A DNA stretch of 64,000 nt from Pectinatus haikarae (GCF_015732185.1 NZ_WIQM01000004.1:1-64000); one strand, 5' to 3'. Numbered from the stretch's first letter, positions 19,748-29,115 are shown. Numbers and translations: made by a program. Notes: generated from the letters alone by a model not told the origin.

Positions 19748-20599
19748 TCAGTCAATCGGCACTATTTCACGTTTCCTGTCCGTGAATTTGATCCGTGTGT
19801 TATAACCAAATGATTTTGCGTATGCGATGGCATCATCTATATATGCCCCGCAGTCTTCCGGTTTATGCGCATCGGAAGATGTTATTACGGGAAGACCGCA
19901 GTGTGCCGCTGCCTTCATAAAAGCAGGATAAGGAGAAATCTCTTTGATCGGGTAGCGATAATATGTTCCGGTGTTGATATCGACAGCCATATCAGCTTTC
20001 CTCATTGCTTCGGCGACACGGATAAGATAAGGTTCTACATCAAAATCAGGCAGAAATTTAAAAATACGGATATTGAACGGATGCCCGAGAATATCATATA
20101 AACCGGAAGCACATAATTTTTCCGCTTCTTCCGTATACCATTCATAAATGTCTCTGAGGTCGTGCTGTTTCCATTCATCTTTTATCTGGGACGAATCATA
20201 TGCCCAGCCATGAAGAAAATGTACAGAGCCGATTATATAATCAAACTTGTGTCCGGAAAGAATTTCCCCGACCTTTTCCTGATTTTGGAAATTACATACT
20301 TCAATACCTGTTTTTACCGGAAAGCCATTTTTTTTGAGCAAATTAATAAAATTTATATAGTCACGCAAAGGACATTTAAACTTGTTTGTCTGCAGCCATT
20401 TTTTCTGAAATTTGCCGATGAAAGAATCATCACAGACAACATCCTCATAGTATAGCTCTTTAAAATCAGTAAAACCATGCGTGTGTTCAGAGATGCCGAT
20501 TTCCTCAATGCCGCGTTTTTGCGCACTGTCGAAAAATCCCTTGACCCAGTTCAAATCATACGAACCGTATTCAAAATGCATATGATAATCTATTTTCAT
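19748..20599 (-). CDS. PHP-domain histidinol-phosphatase family protein
   Basis: 283 aa. Metal-binding PHP motifs appear in order: DYHMHFE, ISEHTHGF, GSVHFLHGW, DILGHPFN and TSSDAHKPED. HisK-type histidinol phosphatases have this length and motif set, but related proteins act on other phosphoesters and no his genes are nearby. It lies 16 bases downstream of the HAD phosphatase gene, probably one transcript. Confidence 0.8.
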   Translation of the reverse strand: MKIDYHMHFEYGSYDLNWVKGFFDSAQKRGIEEIGISEHTHGFTDFKELYYEDVVCDDSFIGKFQKKWLQTNKFKCPLRDYINFINLLKKNGFPVKTGIEVCNFQNQEKVGEILSGHKFDYIIGSVHFLHGWAYDSSQIKDEWKQHDLRDIYEWYTEEAEKLCASGLYDILGHPFNIRIFKFLPDFDVEPYLIRVAEAMRKADMAVDINTGTYYRYPIKEISPYPAFMKAAAHCGLPVITSSDAHKPEDCGAYIDDAIAYAKSFGYNTRIKFTDRKREIVPID

Positions 20600-20615
20600 G
20601 ATTCATGCCTCAGTT

Positions 20616-21410
20616 TCAATTTTTGGCGAGCATTTCTCGTATTACTGTCATCACACCGGCCCGGCTGTTAGCCGGCGCGATATGTTTTGCGATTTTTTTG
20701 AGTTCAGGAACGGCATTCTCCATAGCGTAACTTTCACCTACGACCTTTAGCATTTCCCTGTCATTGTAAAAGTCACCGAAAGCCATACATTCTTCCGGTT
20801 TTATGCCCAGCTGCTGCTGAAGTTTTTGAATGGCTATACCCTTATTTATTTCCTTCGGCATAATATCCACCCACATATTAGTGGCCATAACGACCTGAAC
20901 ATCCTTTTCATATGGCAGTAAATATTTGTAAGCATTTTCTTTAACATTTTCATTATTGCAATCACAAATGGAAATTTTTATAATTGGTTCTTTTATAGAA
21001 TCAAAACTTTCTATAAATGTATGTCTTGTATAATATTTTCCCATTTCGGCCAGAAGAGCCTCATTATTTGTCGTGACATAACTGCCATTACAGGTGCAGA
21101 CAACGGTATATACGTCTTTTAAAGAAGCTGCAGCACGAATAAGTGTTCCTGTCAGACTTTCAGGCAGACTCACATAAAATAACAGATCACGTCCTTTTGA
21201 CACCATCGTGCCATTCTCCGCGATAAAAAGCCAATCGTCCTTATATTTTGAAAACTGTTTTACCAATGCATAATATTGGCGGCCGCTGGCAGGTGAAAAA
21301 ATTATATCCCGCTGTTTTAATTCTCGCATAACTTCATCGAAGTCCCGCGGAAGATTGCCGTTATCATCAAGCAAAGTACCGTCCATATCAGAAATTATCC
21401 ATTTTATCAT
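20616..21410 (-). CDS. Cof-type HAD superfamily phosphatase
   Basis: 264 aa, starting MIKWIISDMDGTLLDD; the ATG at 21410 follows agaggag, and 15 further in-frame codons upstream lack a ribosome site. HAD motifs: DMDGTLL, a Ser in FSPASGR, Lys in EINKGIAI, and FGDFYNDREML. The C2 cap of the Cof subfamily fits sugar-phosphate or flavin-nucleotide phosphatases. Substrate unknown. Confidence 0.87.
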   Translation of the reverse strand: MIKWIISDMDGTLLDDNGNLPRDFDEVMRELKQRDIIFSPASGRQYYALVKQFSKYKDDWLFIAENGTMVSKGRDLLFYVSLPESLTGTLIRAAASLKDVYTVVCTCNGSYVTTNNEALLAEMGKYYTRHTFIESFDSIKEPIIKISICDCNNENVKENAYKYLLPYEKDVQVVMATNMWVDIMPKEINKGIAIQKLQQQLGIKPEECMAFGDFYNDREMLKVVGESYAMENAVPELKKIAKHIAPANSRAGVMTVIREMLAKN

Positions 21411-21530
21411 CCGCAAATCTCCTCTGTTAAAATTAATTTTATTATAACATAACAAAATTAAATTATCAGTAAAATAATCATGCCGGATATTTTCCTTATA
21501 TGAGCGGTGCTTTTGTCTGTCTATAAAATA

Positions 21531-23438
21531 CTATTTTTCATCAACGTATCTGGCAATGATATCTGCGGCATGATGCAGTTCCTGTTCAGTATGTGTTGCC
21601 ATAATAGCCGCTCGCAATAGTGCCTTTCCTTTTTTTACAGTCGGGTAGCGGATTGCCAGTATAAAAATATTATGTTCAAAAAGTTTTTGCGCTATTTGCA
21701 TACTATGCTTTTCATCACCGATATTGATAGGAACAATAGCTGAATCAGAATGAGAATAAATACCGTTCTTTTTGAGGCAGTCACAAAAGTATTGAACGTT
21801 ATTCTGCAATTGTTTCACATGCTGCGGTTCAGCCGCCAGGATTCTTAAGGCTTCATCAGCAGCGGCAATTACTGCCGGTGATAAACTGGTAGAAAAAATA
21901 AAACTGCGGGACTTGTTGCACAGTTCATCGATCAAAAGACGGCTGCCGCATACATAACCGCCTTCGCTGCCGAGTGCTTTTGACATTGTTCCCATTATAA
22001 TATCAGGCTGTGCCGTAAGTCCAAAATATTCACAAATACCATGTCCTGTTTTTCCTATAACACCGGTGGAATGAGCTTCATCTACCATGCACAGCAAATG
22101 ATTTTTTTTTGCTGTTTCTAAGATATCCGGCAGAAAAGCAATATCGCCGTCCATGCTGAATACTGCATCTGTGACGATCAGCCCCCTGGAGCAAGGTGTT
22201 TTTCTTATTTTATCGGCTAGATCAGTCATATCATTATGCCGGTATATAACCGTTCGGGCACGGCTGAGACGGCAGCCGTCAATGATACTGGCATGATTAT
22301 ATTCATCACTGAAAATAACACTGTTTTTATCACAAAGTGCAGTAATGATTCCCACATTTGCCATATACCCGGTATTGTACAGCAGGGCAGCTTCCGTGTT
22401 TTTGTAATTGGCAATATTTTTTTCCAGAACTGTATGAAGCGGCAAAGTGCCTGTAAGCAGACGTGAACCTCCTGAACCCGTGCCAAATTGTTCCGTGGCC
22501 TTTTGGGCAGCTCTTTTGGTACGAGGATCATTTGAGAGATTTAAATAGTTGTTTGAAGCTAACATAAGAAGGTCGCGGCCATTACTGTATACATGTGAGC
22601 ATTGAGCGGAATGCATTTCTTTCATTTCACGATAAATGAAACTTTCTTTGCGTTCTTGTAAATCATCGCGCACAAATTGCCAGGGATCTGCTTCCTTGAT
22701 CTTTTTTGCCGGGGCTGATGGTACGCTGCGGACTAAGACGTGCTGTTTTTCAAGGTAATCTATACATTCATATTTATCTCCGCTGCGTCCGCGGTAAAGA
22801 AATATACGTCCGCCGTACGGGCAGGCATCTTTTTTTAGCTTTGTTATGCGTACATAGCCAAATTTTTTTGAAGCAATATATCCCGTCACATAATCAGGAT
22901 CATCTGATATGCATATTTCCGCAATAATATTAGGGGCATTTGCTACCTTACTGGCGAGTATAACAGCTTCCTGAAAATGATTTTTGCAGCAGCCGTTATC
23001 CGTCAGTGCTGTATGTTCCGCATCCATATAAGTAGCACGAATGCCGCGATCAAGATTTGGTTCAAGACGTTCCAGTGTGTCAGCATTAAGCAGCATGGCA
23101 CCCCGCATAGCATAAGTTTCCTTAAATTTTTTTATAATTGATGAACTGTTTCTGAGTCCCAGTTTTTTTAGATATTCCAGAAGAATATTTTGTCCTTGCG
23201 CCGGTGAGTCTACATCGATAGAGGATATGGGCAATGCGTCAATATATTCTATCTTTTGGGCATCTACCGTTTCTATTTTGATATTTATAAGATCGGGTTG
23301 CCCTTTTGTGTGGTGGAGTGCTCTTTGCACCAAGGCCATTATATTTGTATCAAGTTCTTTTTCATTTAATATTTTTTCTGCACCGGAAATATGTTCAGCT
23401 GATTTACTGGCTCTCATTTTTAAACTGTACAGAGGCAT
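21531..23438 (-). CDS. bifunctional 6-carboxyhexanoate-CoA ligase / 8-amino-7-oxononanoate synthase
   Basis: 635 aa fusion. Residues about 1-250 are BioW (LYSLKMRASKSAEHISGAEK start; RGIRATYMD; NHFQEAVILASKVANAP), which makes pimeloyl-CoA from pimelate. Residues about 260-635 are BioF, a PLP enzyme condensing pimeloyl-CoA with alanine: GTGSGGSRLLTGT, DEAHSTGVIG and the PLP lysine in GTMSKALGSEGG (about K486). Both halves look complete. aaggaaggtg lies 7 bases before the start. A BirA-like operator and promoter are upstream. bioA, bioD and bioB are not in the window. Confidence 0.93.
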   Translation of the reverse strand: MPLYSLKMRASKSAEHISGAEKILNEKELDTNIMALVQRALHHTKGQPDLINIKIETVDAQKIEYIDALPISSIDVDSPAQGQNILLEYLKKLGLRNSSSIIKKFKETYAMRGAMLLNADTLERLEPNLDRGIRATYMDAEHTALTDNGCCKNHFQEAVILASKVANAPNIIAEICISDDPDYVTGYIASKKFGYVRITKLKKDACPYGGRIFLYRGRSGDKYECIDYLEKQHVLVRSVPSAPAKKIKEADPWQFVRDDLQERKESFIYREMKEMHSAQCSHVYSNGRDLLMLASNNYLNLSNDPRTKRAAQKATEQFGTGSGGSRLLTGTLPLHTVLEKNIANYKNTEAALLYNTGYMANVGIITALCDKNSVIFSDEYNHASIIDGCRLSRARTVIYRHNDMTDLADKIRKTPCSRGLIVTDAVFSMDGDIAFLPDILETAKKNHLLCMVDEAHSTGVIGKTGHGICEYFGLTAQPDIIMGTMSKALGSEGGYVCGSRLLIDELCNKSRSFIFSTSLSPAVIAAADEALRILAAEPQHVKQLQNNVQYFCDCLKKNGIYSHSDSAIVPINIGDEKHSMQIAQKLFEHNIFILAIRYPTVKKGKALLRAAIMATHTEQELHHAADIIARYVDEK

Positions 23439-23546
23439 GCATATGCACCTTCCTTAAAATAGATGTCTTTTTAAATCTCCAAATAAAAAATAGATCAGGA
23501 GATATGATATTTAATGCTTATTTTAGAGTAAACACGTAAGCAAATA
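23439..23546. other. bioW-bioF leader
   Basis: 5' untranslated region of the minus-strand bioW-bioF gene, from the operator to the ribosome site. The further stretch 23578-23763 is AT-rich and leads to the chemoreceptor gene; I see no gene in either. Confidence 0.5.
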
Positions 23547-23577
23547 ATGTCAACTTATTTTTATAATTAGTTAACGT
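23547..23577 (-). promoter_or_regulatory. BirA-like biotin operator with embedded -35 box
   Basis: On the minus strand: ACGTTAAC-N15-GTTGACAT, matching the known Firmicute BirA operator TTGTTAAC-N15-GTTAACAA at 6 of 8 positions in each half. The right half contains TTGACA, a perfect -35 box; TACTCT follows 17 bases later as a weak -10. The same layout recurs before bioY. Confidence 0.65.
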
Positions 23578-23763
23578 TAATAAAAGAATGGTTTTAATAA
23601 ATGCAATGCCGAAAAAATTCCTATGAGATAAATGCTGTTTAAAAGAGCTGAATTAATAAAAGTCGAAAATATGAAAATTTTTTGACTTTTATTATCATAT
23701 TTAAAGGGTTTAAATAATTTTACACGAAGTAATTATTTAATAAATATGACTAGGAGTGGTAAT

Positions 23764-25485
23764 ATGCAATGGTTCCATCAACTGAAAATCAAACAAAAAT
23801 TGGGCATACTTGTAGGAATACTGTGCATGGCCATTTTGACTGTAGGGGCATTCGGGTACTGGAATTTGAAGCAAAGCAATTTATATCTGGATAATATGTA
23901 CCAGAATACTATGATGCAGGCGAAATTGGCATATAATAATCAGATACTTATCGGACGGATTCGGAACGACATATTTGAGCTTATGCTGACTTCGGATGCA
24001 GCAGAGAATAAAGTATTGCAGAAAGATATAGAAACCAGCCGAAGTCAATATGCAGATATTTTTTCAAAGTTAGGAAAAATGGATCTTTCAGATCAGCAGA
24101 AACAAAACTTTCAAAAACTAAATGATATAATTCCTAAATATAAAGAAGCAAATAATGAGGCATTGGCCTTAGCGATAGAGAATAAAAATACAGAAGCTTA
24201 TAATGTTTATAAAACAAAAGTGGAGCCGTCGGCAAATGCCGCATTGCAAATTTTGAGCGATATGTCGATGCTTGCCGAAAATGAGAGCAAGAGTATGAAG
24301 GAACAATCGGATGACAACTTATATCGTATGCAGCAAATATTTTTTGTATTTACTATTGCAATGATTGCAATAGGAGTATTTCTGGGTGTTATAATTATCA
24401 GAGAAATAGTGTCGCGCCTGCGTGAATCGGTAGATTTTTTGGGCAATGTTGCTATGGGTGACTTTTCGCAGGAAATCCAGGGACATGCCTTGAAAGACCG
24501 CACGGAATTTGGAAAACTTACGCAAGCTATGCACCAAATGAATAACAATGTACGTACCTTGATCAAACAGATGGTAAATACTTCGGAACAGGTTGCGGCG
24601 GCATCGGAAGAACTTGCAGCCAGCGCTGACCAGTCATCACATGCGGCCAACCAAGTAGCAAATTCCATTGATAAAGTAGCAAATGGAACCAAGCGGCAGG
24701 TGGAAATAGCAATTGCCACAAATAATGTTGTTGAGGAAATGGCAAAAGGCATCCATCAGGTAACGCAGAACACGATGAATGTTTCTGAATCTGCGGAAAA
24801 AACTTCTGATGCGGCTGTCACCGGGAATGAGGCAATCGAAGAGACTTTAAAGCAAATGAAGATGATTGAACAATCGACGGCAAATACAGCTAATGCGGTG
24901 GATGATCTGGAAGATAAATCAAAGCGTATCAGTGATATGGTAAGATTGATATCAGAAATTGCCGAACAAACGAATTTATTATCTTTGAACGCTGCTATAG
25001 AGGCGGCTCGTGCCGGTGAACAGGGCCGGGGGTTCTCGGTCGTTGCGGAAGAAGTGAGAAAGTTAGCTGAGAAATCAGCAGAGGCGACTAAAGAAATCAC
25101 GATGGATATTACTGATATACAAAGTAAAACGCAGACGGCAGTGACCTTTATGAAGGAAAGCAAGCGGGAAGTGGAAGCGGGCTCTGAACTTGTCAATATA
25201 GCACAAAGAAATTTCACGGATATATTGCAAATGGTACGGAGTATTTCGGGCGAGATCACAGATATTTCCGCCGCAGCGGAGGAACTTACTGCGGGAACAG
25301 AAGATGTGATACGATCCGCAGGTGTTGTCAAGGATGAAAGCCGGCAGGCAGCTGATGAGACAGAAACGATTGCTGCGGCTACAGAAGAGCAGTCTGCGTC
25401 GGTTGAGGAGATTGCTTCTGCCAGCATGCATTTAGCAAAACTGGCGGAGGAATTGCAGTCAGCTGTTCAGAAATTCAAGATTTGA
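23764..25485 (+). CDS. methyl-accepting chemotaxis protein
   Basis: 573 aa. A transmembrane helix (about 11-33), a four-helix-bundle-type ligand domain, a second helix (about 185-207), HAMP, and a long cytoplasmic signalling domain with the hairpin tip [27 protein letters not shown] and [13 protein letters not shown]. It should signal through CheA/CheW to flagella or another output. No C-terminal CheR pentapeptide is visible. The ATG at 23764 is chosen for the taggag site; an earlier in-frame ATG at 23746 is less well placed. Confidence 0.95.
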   Translation: MQWFHQLKIKQKLGILVGILCMAILTVGAFGYWNLKQSNLYLDNMYQNTMMQAKLAYNNQILIGRIRNDIFELMLTSDAAENKVLQKDIETSRSQYADIFSKLGKMDLSDQQKQNFQKLNDIIPKYKEANNEALALAIENKNTEAYNVYKTKVEPSANAALQILSDMSMLAENESKSMKEQSDDNLYRMQQIFFVFTIAMIAIGVFLGVIIIREIVSRLRESVDFLGNVAMGDFSQEIQGHALKDRTEFGKLTQAMHQMNNNVRTLIKQMVNTSEQVAAASEELAASADQSSHAANQVANSIDKVANGTKRQVEIAIATNNVVEEMAKGIHQVTQNTMNVSESAEKTSDAAVTGNEAIEETLKQMKMIEQSTANTANAVDDLEDKSKRISDMVRLISEIAEQTNLLSLNAAIEAARAGEQGRGFSVVAEEVRKLAEKSAEATKEITMDITDIQSKTQTAVTFMKESKREVEAGSELVNIAQRNFTDILQMVRSISGEITDISAAAEELTAGTEDVIRSAGVVKDESRQAADETETIAAATEEQSASVEEIASASMHLAKLAEELQSAVQKFKI

Positions 25486-25522
25486 TCTGCAGTGCACCGT
25501 ATAATTTTATTTCTGAATGATT

Positions 25523-25555
25523 GGTCACATATAGGTCACATTCACAGTATATAAT
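25523..25555 (+). promoter_or_regulatory. direct repeats and -10 box upstream of PAS-like gene
   Basis: GGTCACAT occurs at 25523-25530 and 25534-25541, an 11-base period, followed by TATAAT at 25550-25555. No good -35 box exists at the right distance, as expected for a promoter needing an activator. Direct repeats one helical turn apart suit OmpR-type regulators, and one is encoded just downstream. Confidence 0.5.
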
Positions 25556-25614
25556 CATCTCATTAAAGAAAAAACAGTATCAAACATGATATTGGCAATG
25601 AGAGGAAAATAGAA

Positions 25615-26022
25615 ATGAGTGCAAATGGTTCAGCAAAAGCTATAAAGGCAGAGCAGAGAGTAAAGGAAAAATCAAAAATAGAAGTTGATCAAAGAGTAAT
25701 CGAAGCATTTCAGCTTATGTGGGGGAACTTTCCGGAACCTGCTACTTTGGTACATAAAAGCAGAGAGGTTATCGCCGTTAATGATGCTTGTGCAGCGATC
25801 GGAAGGATAAAGGGGATGAACTGTGCAACCCACGGCGCGCCTGAGGCACACAGAGGCTGTTTGGCTGATCAGGCGTTGAGTAAGCAGCAATCCGCATTCA
25901 AAAAAATAGAGTTTGGCGATAAAACGATCATATCCTATTGGCTGCCTGTAGAAGGATATCCTGAACTTTTTATTCACTTTGGAGTCGGGGTGACTATTGA
26001 TTATGACTCCGTGCAGAGATAA
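25615..26022 (+). CDS. small PAS-like protein of unknown function
   Basis: 135 aa, soluble. After a basic N-terminus, residues about 30-130 look PAS-like (FPEPATLVHKSREVIAVNDACAAIG; then KTIISYWLPVEGYPELFIHFGVGV). Three cysteines (about C61, C69, C82) and histidines cluster in CATHGAPEAHRGC, which could bind a metal or haem; that is conjecture. gagagg precedes the ATG. It sits between a chemoreceptor and a two-component system, behind its own likely regulated promoter. Confidence 0.6.
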   Translation: MSANGSAKAIKAEQRVKEKSKIEVDQRVIEAFQLMWGNFPEPATLVHKSREVIAVNDACAAIGRIKGMNCATHGAPEAHRGCLADQALSKQQSAFKKIEFGDKTIISYWLPVEGYPELFIHFGVGVTIDYDSVQR

Positions 26023-26065
26023 TCTATCCAGGTGTTTTTAAACTTGCAGGAAAATAAATAAGATA

Positions 26066-26107
26066 ATAAAGCTCCCTTTAGAGAATGCCACTCTGAGGGA
26101 GCTTTAT
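26066..26107 (+). terminator. possible terminator or attenuator before the two-component operon
   Basis: Stem taaagctccct/gggagcttta around a 20-base loop that itself contains agag/ctct. The T run is interrupted (tatatt), so termination may be partial. Confidence 0.45.
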
Positions 26108-26123
26108 ATTATAGGCAGAAATA

Positions 26124-26834
26124 TTGCGGGAAGAAGGTGGGCTCATATTTTCCATATTAGTTGTTGAAGATGATGAGACTTTAAATAAAATGATCTGTGC
26201 AAAATTAAAGTATGAAAAATTCAAGACTTTTTCGGCATTCAATGGTAAAGAAGCATTGGAAATACTTGATAAAGAATATATAGACTTGCTGGTTACAGAT
26301 ATTATGATGCCGATAATGAATGGATATAAGCTTACGCGGGAACTCAGAGAAGCGGCGTATAAGCTGCCGATTCTCATGATCACCGCGAAGGGACAGATGG
26401 AGGATTTAGAAAAAGGATTTCAAGCGGGAACAGATGATTACATGATTAAGCCGATTAATCTTAAAGAAATGGTTCTCAGAGTGAATGCACTGCTCAGACG
26501 AGCGAAAATTGCCAATGAACAGAAATTGGTCATAGGAAGGATGATTCTCGATTATAGTACACTTATGATCAAGGTTGATTCGAAGGAATACAGTATTCCG
26601 CCTAAAGAATTTTATTTGCTGTTCCTTCTGCTCAGCAATCCCAATAAAATTTTTACGCGGCTTGAAATTATGGATGAGATATGGGGTATGGAATCAGAGG
26701 CTGATGGACGGAGCGTTGATGCCCATATTAAAAAAATTCGCCGCAGATTTGAGTCCGGTGCAGATTTTGAGATCGTTACGATCAGAGGACTGGGCTATAA
26801 AGCGAAAGTTAATGTACCAGATGGTGGCAAATGA
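26124..26834 (+). CDS. OmpR-family response regulator
   Basis: 236 aa with a TTG start at 26124 (agg 8 bases upstream); no ATG is in frame before the receiver domain, which begins SILVVEDDE. The phosphoacceptor Asp lies in LLVTDIMMPIMNG, with ITAKG and DDYMIKPI completing the receiver. Residues about 135-232 form the winged-helix DNA-binding domain ending in IVTIRGLGYKAK. Overlaps the kinase gene by 4 bases (ATGA). Targets unknown; the upstream 11-base direct repeats are candidates. Confidence 0.92.
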   Translation: MREEGGLIFSILVVEDDETLNKMICAKLKYEKFKTFSAFNGKEALEILDKEYIDLLVTDIMMPIMNGYKLTRELREAAYKLPILMITAKGQMEDLEKGFQAGTDDYMIKPINLKEMVLRVNALLRRAKIANEQKLVIGRMILDYSTLMIKVDSKEYSIPPKEFYLLFLLLSNPNKIFTRLEIMDEIWGMESEADGRSVDAHIKKIRRRFESGADFEIVTIRGLGYKAKVNVPDGGK

Positions 26835-27892
26835 AAAATAGGAAGATGAGTCTTCGTCCTTACATTACATTTATATCTATTATTACATTATGCTGTGCTT
26901 GTCTGATTTCCTGCAGTATTGTCGTAGTAGGAGCATGGCTGTTTTATCATGGCCCCATTACCTTAGTTTCGGGGATTATCATGTGTTTTTTGGCATGTAT
27001 TCTAAGTATGATCAGCGGAGGGATTACACTATACATAATTTTCGGGCGGTTATTAAAGCCTATCGAAGAATTAAATCCGGTCGTAAATGAGATTGCAGAA
27101 GGAAACTTCAATGTCAGGATCGAACGTGATGAACGGAAAAAAGGAAGTTATCTTTACGCTAACGAACTTGATGAACTGGCCGCCAATGTAAATAAAATGG
27201 CAGAAGAACTTTCAAGTATGGATTACATGCGCAAAGATTTTATGAGCAATGTTTCCCATGAAATAAAAACACCTGTTGCCGCAATTACGAGTGTCGCGGA
27301 ACTGCTCTTGGATGAGCTGCTTGAAGAACAAAAGCAAAAAGAATATTTGACACTTATATATCAGGAAGCAAGGAGATTATCAATACTCGGTGAGGATATG
27401 CTGCAAATGTCACATTTGGATCATAAAAAAATTGTTGTAAGAAATGATAAGGTTCGGGTGGATGAACAACTTCGCCGTGCAGTTATTTTGCTGTCACAAA
27501 AATGGAGTGAGAGTGGACATAAGTTTGATCTGAATTTTTGTGAAGCAGTCGTAGAATCTGATAAATCGCTTATGATGCAGGTCTGGATAAATCTTATTGA
27601 TAACGCAATGAAATATTCCCCAATAAACAGCACGATCCATATTAATGAGTACATAAAAGAAAATAAACTGATTGTCAGTTTTCAGGATGAGGGAATCGGC
27701 ATTGAAAACGAAAAAATGTCTAAGATCTTTGATAAATTCTATCAATGCGAAGAATCCCACAAAAAGCAGGGGAGCGGCCTCGGACTGTCCATAGTAAAGA
27801 GGATTTTAGAACTCTTAGGCGGAGAAATTCACTATGAAAGTGAAAAAAATATTGGAACGACCGCCATCGTGGAAATATGGATCTATAAATAA
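26831..27892 (+). CDS. sensor histidine kinase without extracytoplasmic domain
   Basis: 353 aa. Two transmembrane helices (about 11-37 and 43-70) are joined by a loop of only a few residues (YHGPIT), then HAMP, HisKA with SHEIKTP (His about 143), and an ATPase domain (IDNAMKYSP, DEGIGI, GSGLGLSIV). The tiny loop is the layout of intramembrane-sensing kinases, which often sense envelope stress through a partner membrane protein. No ABC transporter is adjacent, so the partner is unknown. Pairs with the response regulator upstream. Confidence 0.9.
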   Translation: MKNRKMSLRPYITFISIITLCCACLISCSIVVVGAWLFYHGPITLVSGIIMCFLACILSMISGGITLYIIFGRLLKPIEELNPVVNEIAEGNFNVRIERDERKKGSYLYANELDELAANVNKMAEELSSMDYMRKDFMSNVSHEIKTPVAAITSVAELLLDELLEEQKQKEYLTLIYQEARRLSILGEDMLQMSHLDHKKIVVRNDKVRVDEQLRRAVILLSQKWSESGHKFDLNFCEAVVESDKSLMMQVWINLIDNAMKYSPINSTIHINEYIKENKLIVSFQDEGIGIENEKMSKIFDKFYQCEESHKKQGSGLGLSIVKRILELLGGEIHYESEKNIGTTAIVEIWIYK

Positions 27893-28053
27893 TATTGTGT
27901 TTTTTAAAATTTTGATGGGAGTATAATAGCCGCATAAGAATTTATTTAACATGGCGTAATTTTTGGTCTTTATTTGAGAGGATGAAATAAGCTTTTTTAC
28001 CGACTGTTCTTTATGCTATAATATTGCCATCTCATACAAAGAAGGTGATAATA

Positions 28054-28488
28054 ATGCCATTGAAAAATATTGTAAATATAAGAGTTCATGATTGTTATTG
28101 GAAATATGATTATTGTTGTGCGGCAACCTCTTTAAAAATATTAAGTGAGATATTTGAAATGGAAGTAAGCCAGCAAATATTTTCTGCTGTATCAGGGCTA
28201 AGCGCAGGAAGAAACAGATTGCAGTGCGGTTTAGTTCAGGGAATGCTGATGTTTCTTGGCATATATTTTAAGGAGAAAGATTTAGAACAAGATAAGATAG
28301 CAGATATATGCCATGAATATGTAAATGCATTTCAAAATGAATTTAGTAGTATAGAATGTAAAGAATTGCGTCCGCGTGGGTTTTCACCGAATGATCCTCC
28401 GCATTTGTGCGAACAGATTACCAAAGATGCCATCTATTTTGCGGTTAAATTTGTTTATAAAGTAGCTGATGAGCACAATTTAAAATAA
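28054..28488 (+). CDS. C_GCAxxG_C_C-type cysteine-rich protein
   Basis: 144 aa from the ATG at 28054, which follows gaaggtg; an upstream in-frame start at 28024 is not preferred. It resembles the C_GCAxxG_C_C family of putative redox proteins: YCCAATSL, GLSAGRNRLQCGLVQGMLMFLG, then two further cysteines (IEC, HLC). The central motif reads CGLVQG instead of GCAxxG, so it is a variant. Cytoplasmic, function unknown. Monocistronic, followed by a strong terminator. Confidence 0.7.
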   Translation: MPLKNIVNIRVHDCYWKYDYCCAATSLKILSEIFEMEVSQQIFSAVSGLSAGRNRLQCGLVQGMLMFLGIYFKEKDLEQDKIADICHEYVNAFQNEFSSIECKELRPRGFSPNDPPHLCEQITKDAIYFAVKFVYKVADEHNLK

Positions 28489-28543
28489 TCATCAGCTTGG
28501 CTGAGGAGGGCATCCTTTCTTATATAAAAAACGCTGCTGTCTT

Positions 28544-28600
28544 GAACTGCCCCCCATGAGTTGGATTTTTTAGATCCAGCTCATGGGGGGCAGTTTTTAT
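28544..28600. terminator. bidirectional terminator
   Basis: 22-bp stem (28545-28566 against 28574-28595, one G-U), core tgccccccatgag, followed by T run. It separates the cysteine-rich gene from the convergent histidine-rich gene. Confidence 0.88.
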
Positions 28601-28624
28601 GGCAAAATATAAATTGATGAAAGT

Positions 28625-28852
28625 TCAACGACGATCATTATCCCAGTGTCCATCGATCCAATGACCATGGGACCAATGACCGTCGACCCAATGTCTATGA
28701 TGGTGATAATGATGAGGCGGCGGAGCATCGTAACGATCCGGCGGGAAATTGCCGTGCGGATTGGCTGACGCGATGGTCGCACCGAATATATTAGCTGCGG
28801 CAAGTACTGATAATACAAAAGCCGTTATTTTTCCTTTTGGTGACTTAAGCAT
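28625..28852 (-). CDS. small secreted histidine-rich protein with GHW repeats
   Basis: 75 aa. A signal peptide (KGKITAFVLSVLAAANIFGATIASA, cleavage near 30) is followed by about 45 residues rich in His, Pro, Trp and Asp: PPPHHYHHHRHW and then repeated WVDGHW, SHGHW, IDGHW. Such a segment could bind Zn, Ni, Cu or haem outside the cytoplasmic membrane. No clear Shine-Dalgarno (aagaagtaata). Its neighbour upstream on the same strand has a similar signal peptide. I know no named family. Confidence 0.6.
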   Translation of the reverse strand: MLKSPKGKITAFVLSVLAAANIFGATIASANPHGNFPPDRYDAPPPHHYHHHRHWVDGHWSHGHWIDGHWDNDRR

Positions 28853-28884
28853 ACATTATTACTTCTTTCTTTTATTTAATAAAA

Positions 28885-29115
28885 TCAAGTGTTTTTAGCT
28901 ATTACGGCACCGACCACGGCACCGGCAATGGCAGCTGTGGTCACTTCGCCAGTGGAATGTCCATCTTCATTGTGTTTTGGGTGGCGTGGTTCTTCCTGCC
29001 GTGGCGGAGGATTATCATTCGGATGCGCCTCGGCAAGCGTTGTTCCTAAAACTGTTATGGACATAAAGGAGGAAAGTATTAGCGCAGTCAGTTTTTTTGC
29101 CTTTAACTTGAACAT
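28885..29115 (-). CDS. small secreted proline/histidine-rich protein
   Basis: 76 aa from the ATG at 29115 (aaagag upstream; an in-frame GTG lies at 29124). Signal peptide LKAKKLTALILSSFMSITVLGTTLAEA, then a Pro/His/Glu-rich linker (HPNDNPPPRQEEPRHPKHNEDGH) and a small hydrophobic C-terminus, TTAAIAGAVVGAVIA, of glycine-zipper type. The N-terminus and start of the mature part parallel the 75-aa neighbour, suggesting duplication. Function unknown. Confidence 0.55.
   Translation of the reverse strand: MFKLKAKKLTALILSSFMSITVLGTTLAEAHPNDNPPPRQEEPRHPKHNEDGHSTGEVTTAAIAGAVVGAVIAKNT

Noticed and set aside
24756-25427. 223-aa minus-strand frame with Ser/Ala repeats
   Set aside because: Antisense of the chemoreceptor coiled coil.
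28544-28600. Insertion sequence end or small RNA
   Set aside because: The long perfect stem is followed by a T run between convergent genes, so a terminator is enough; no transposase is nearby.
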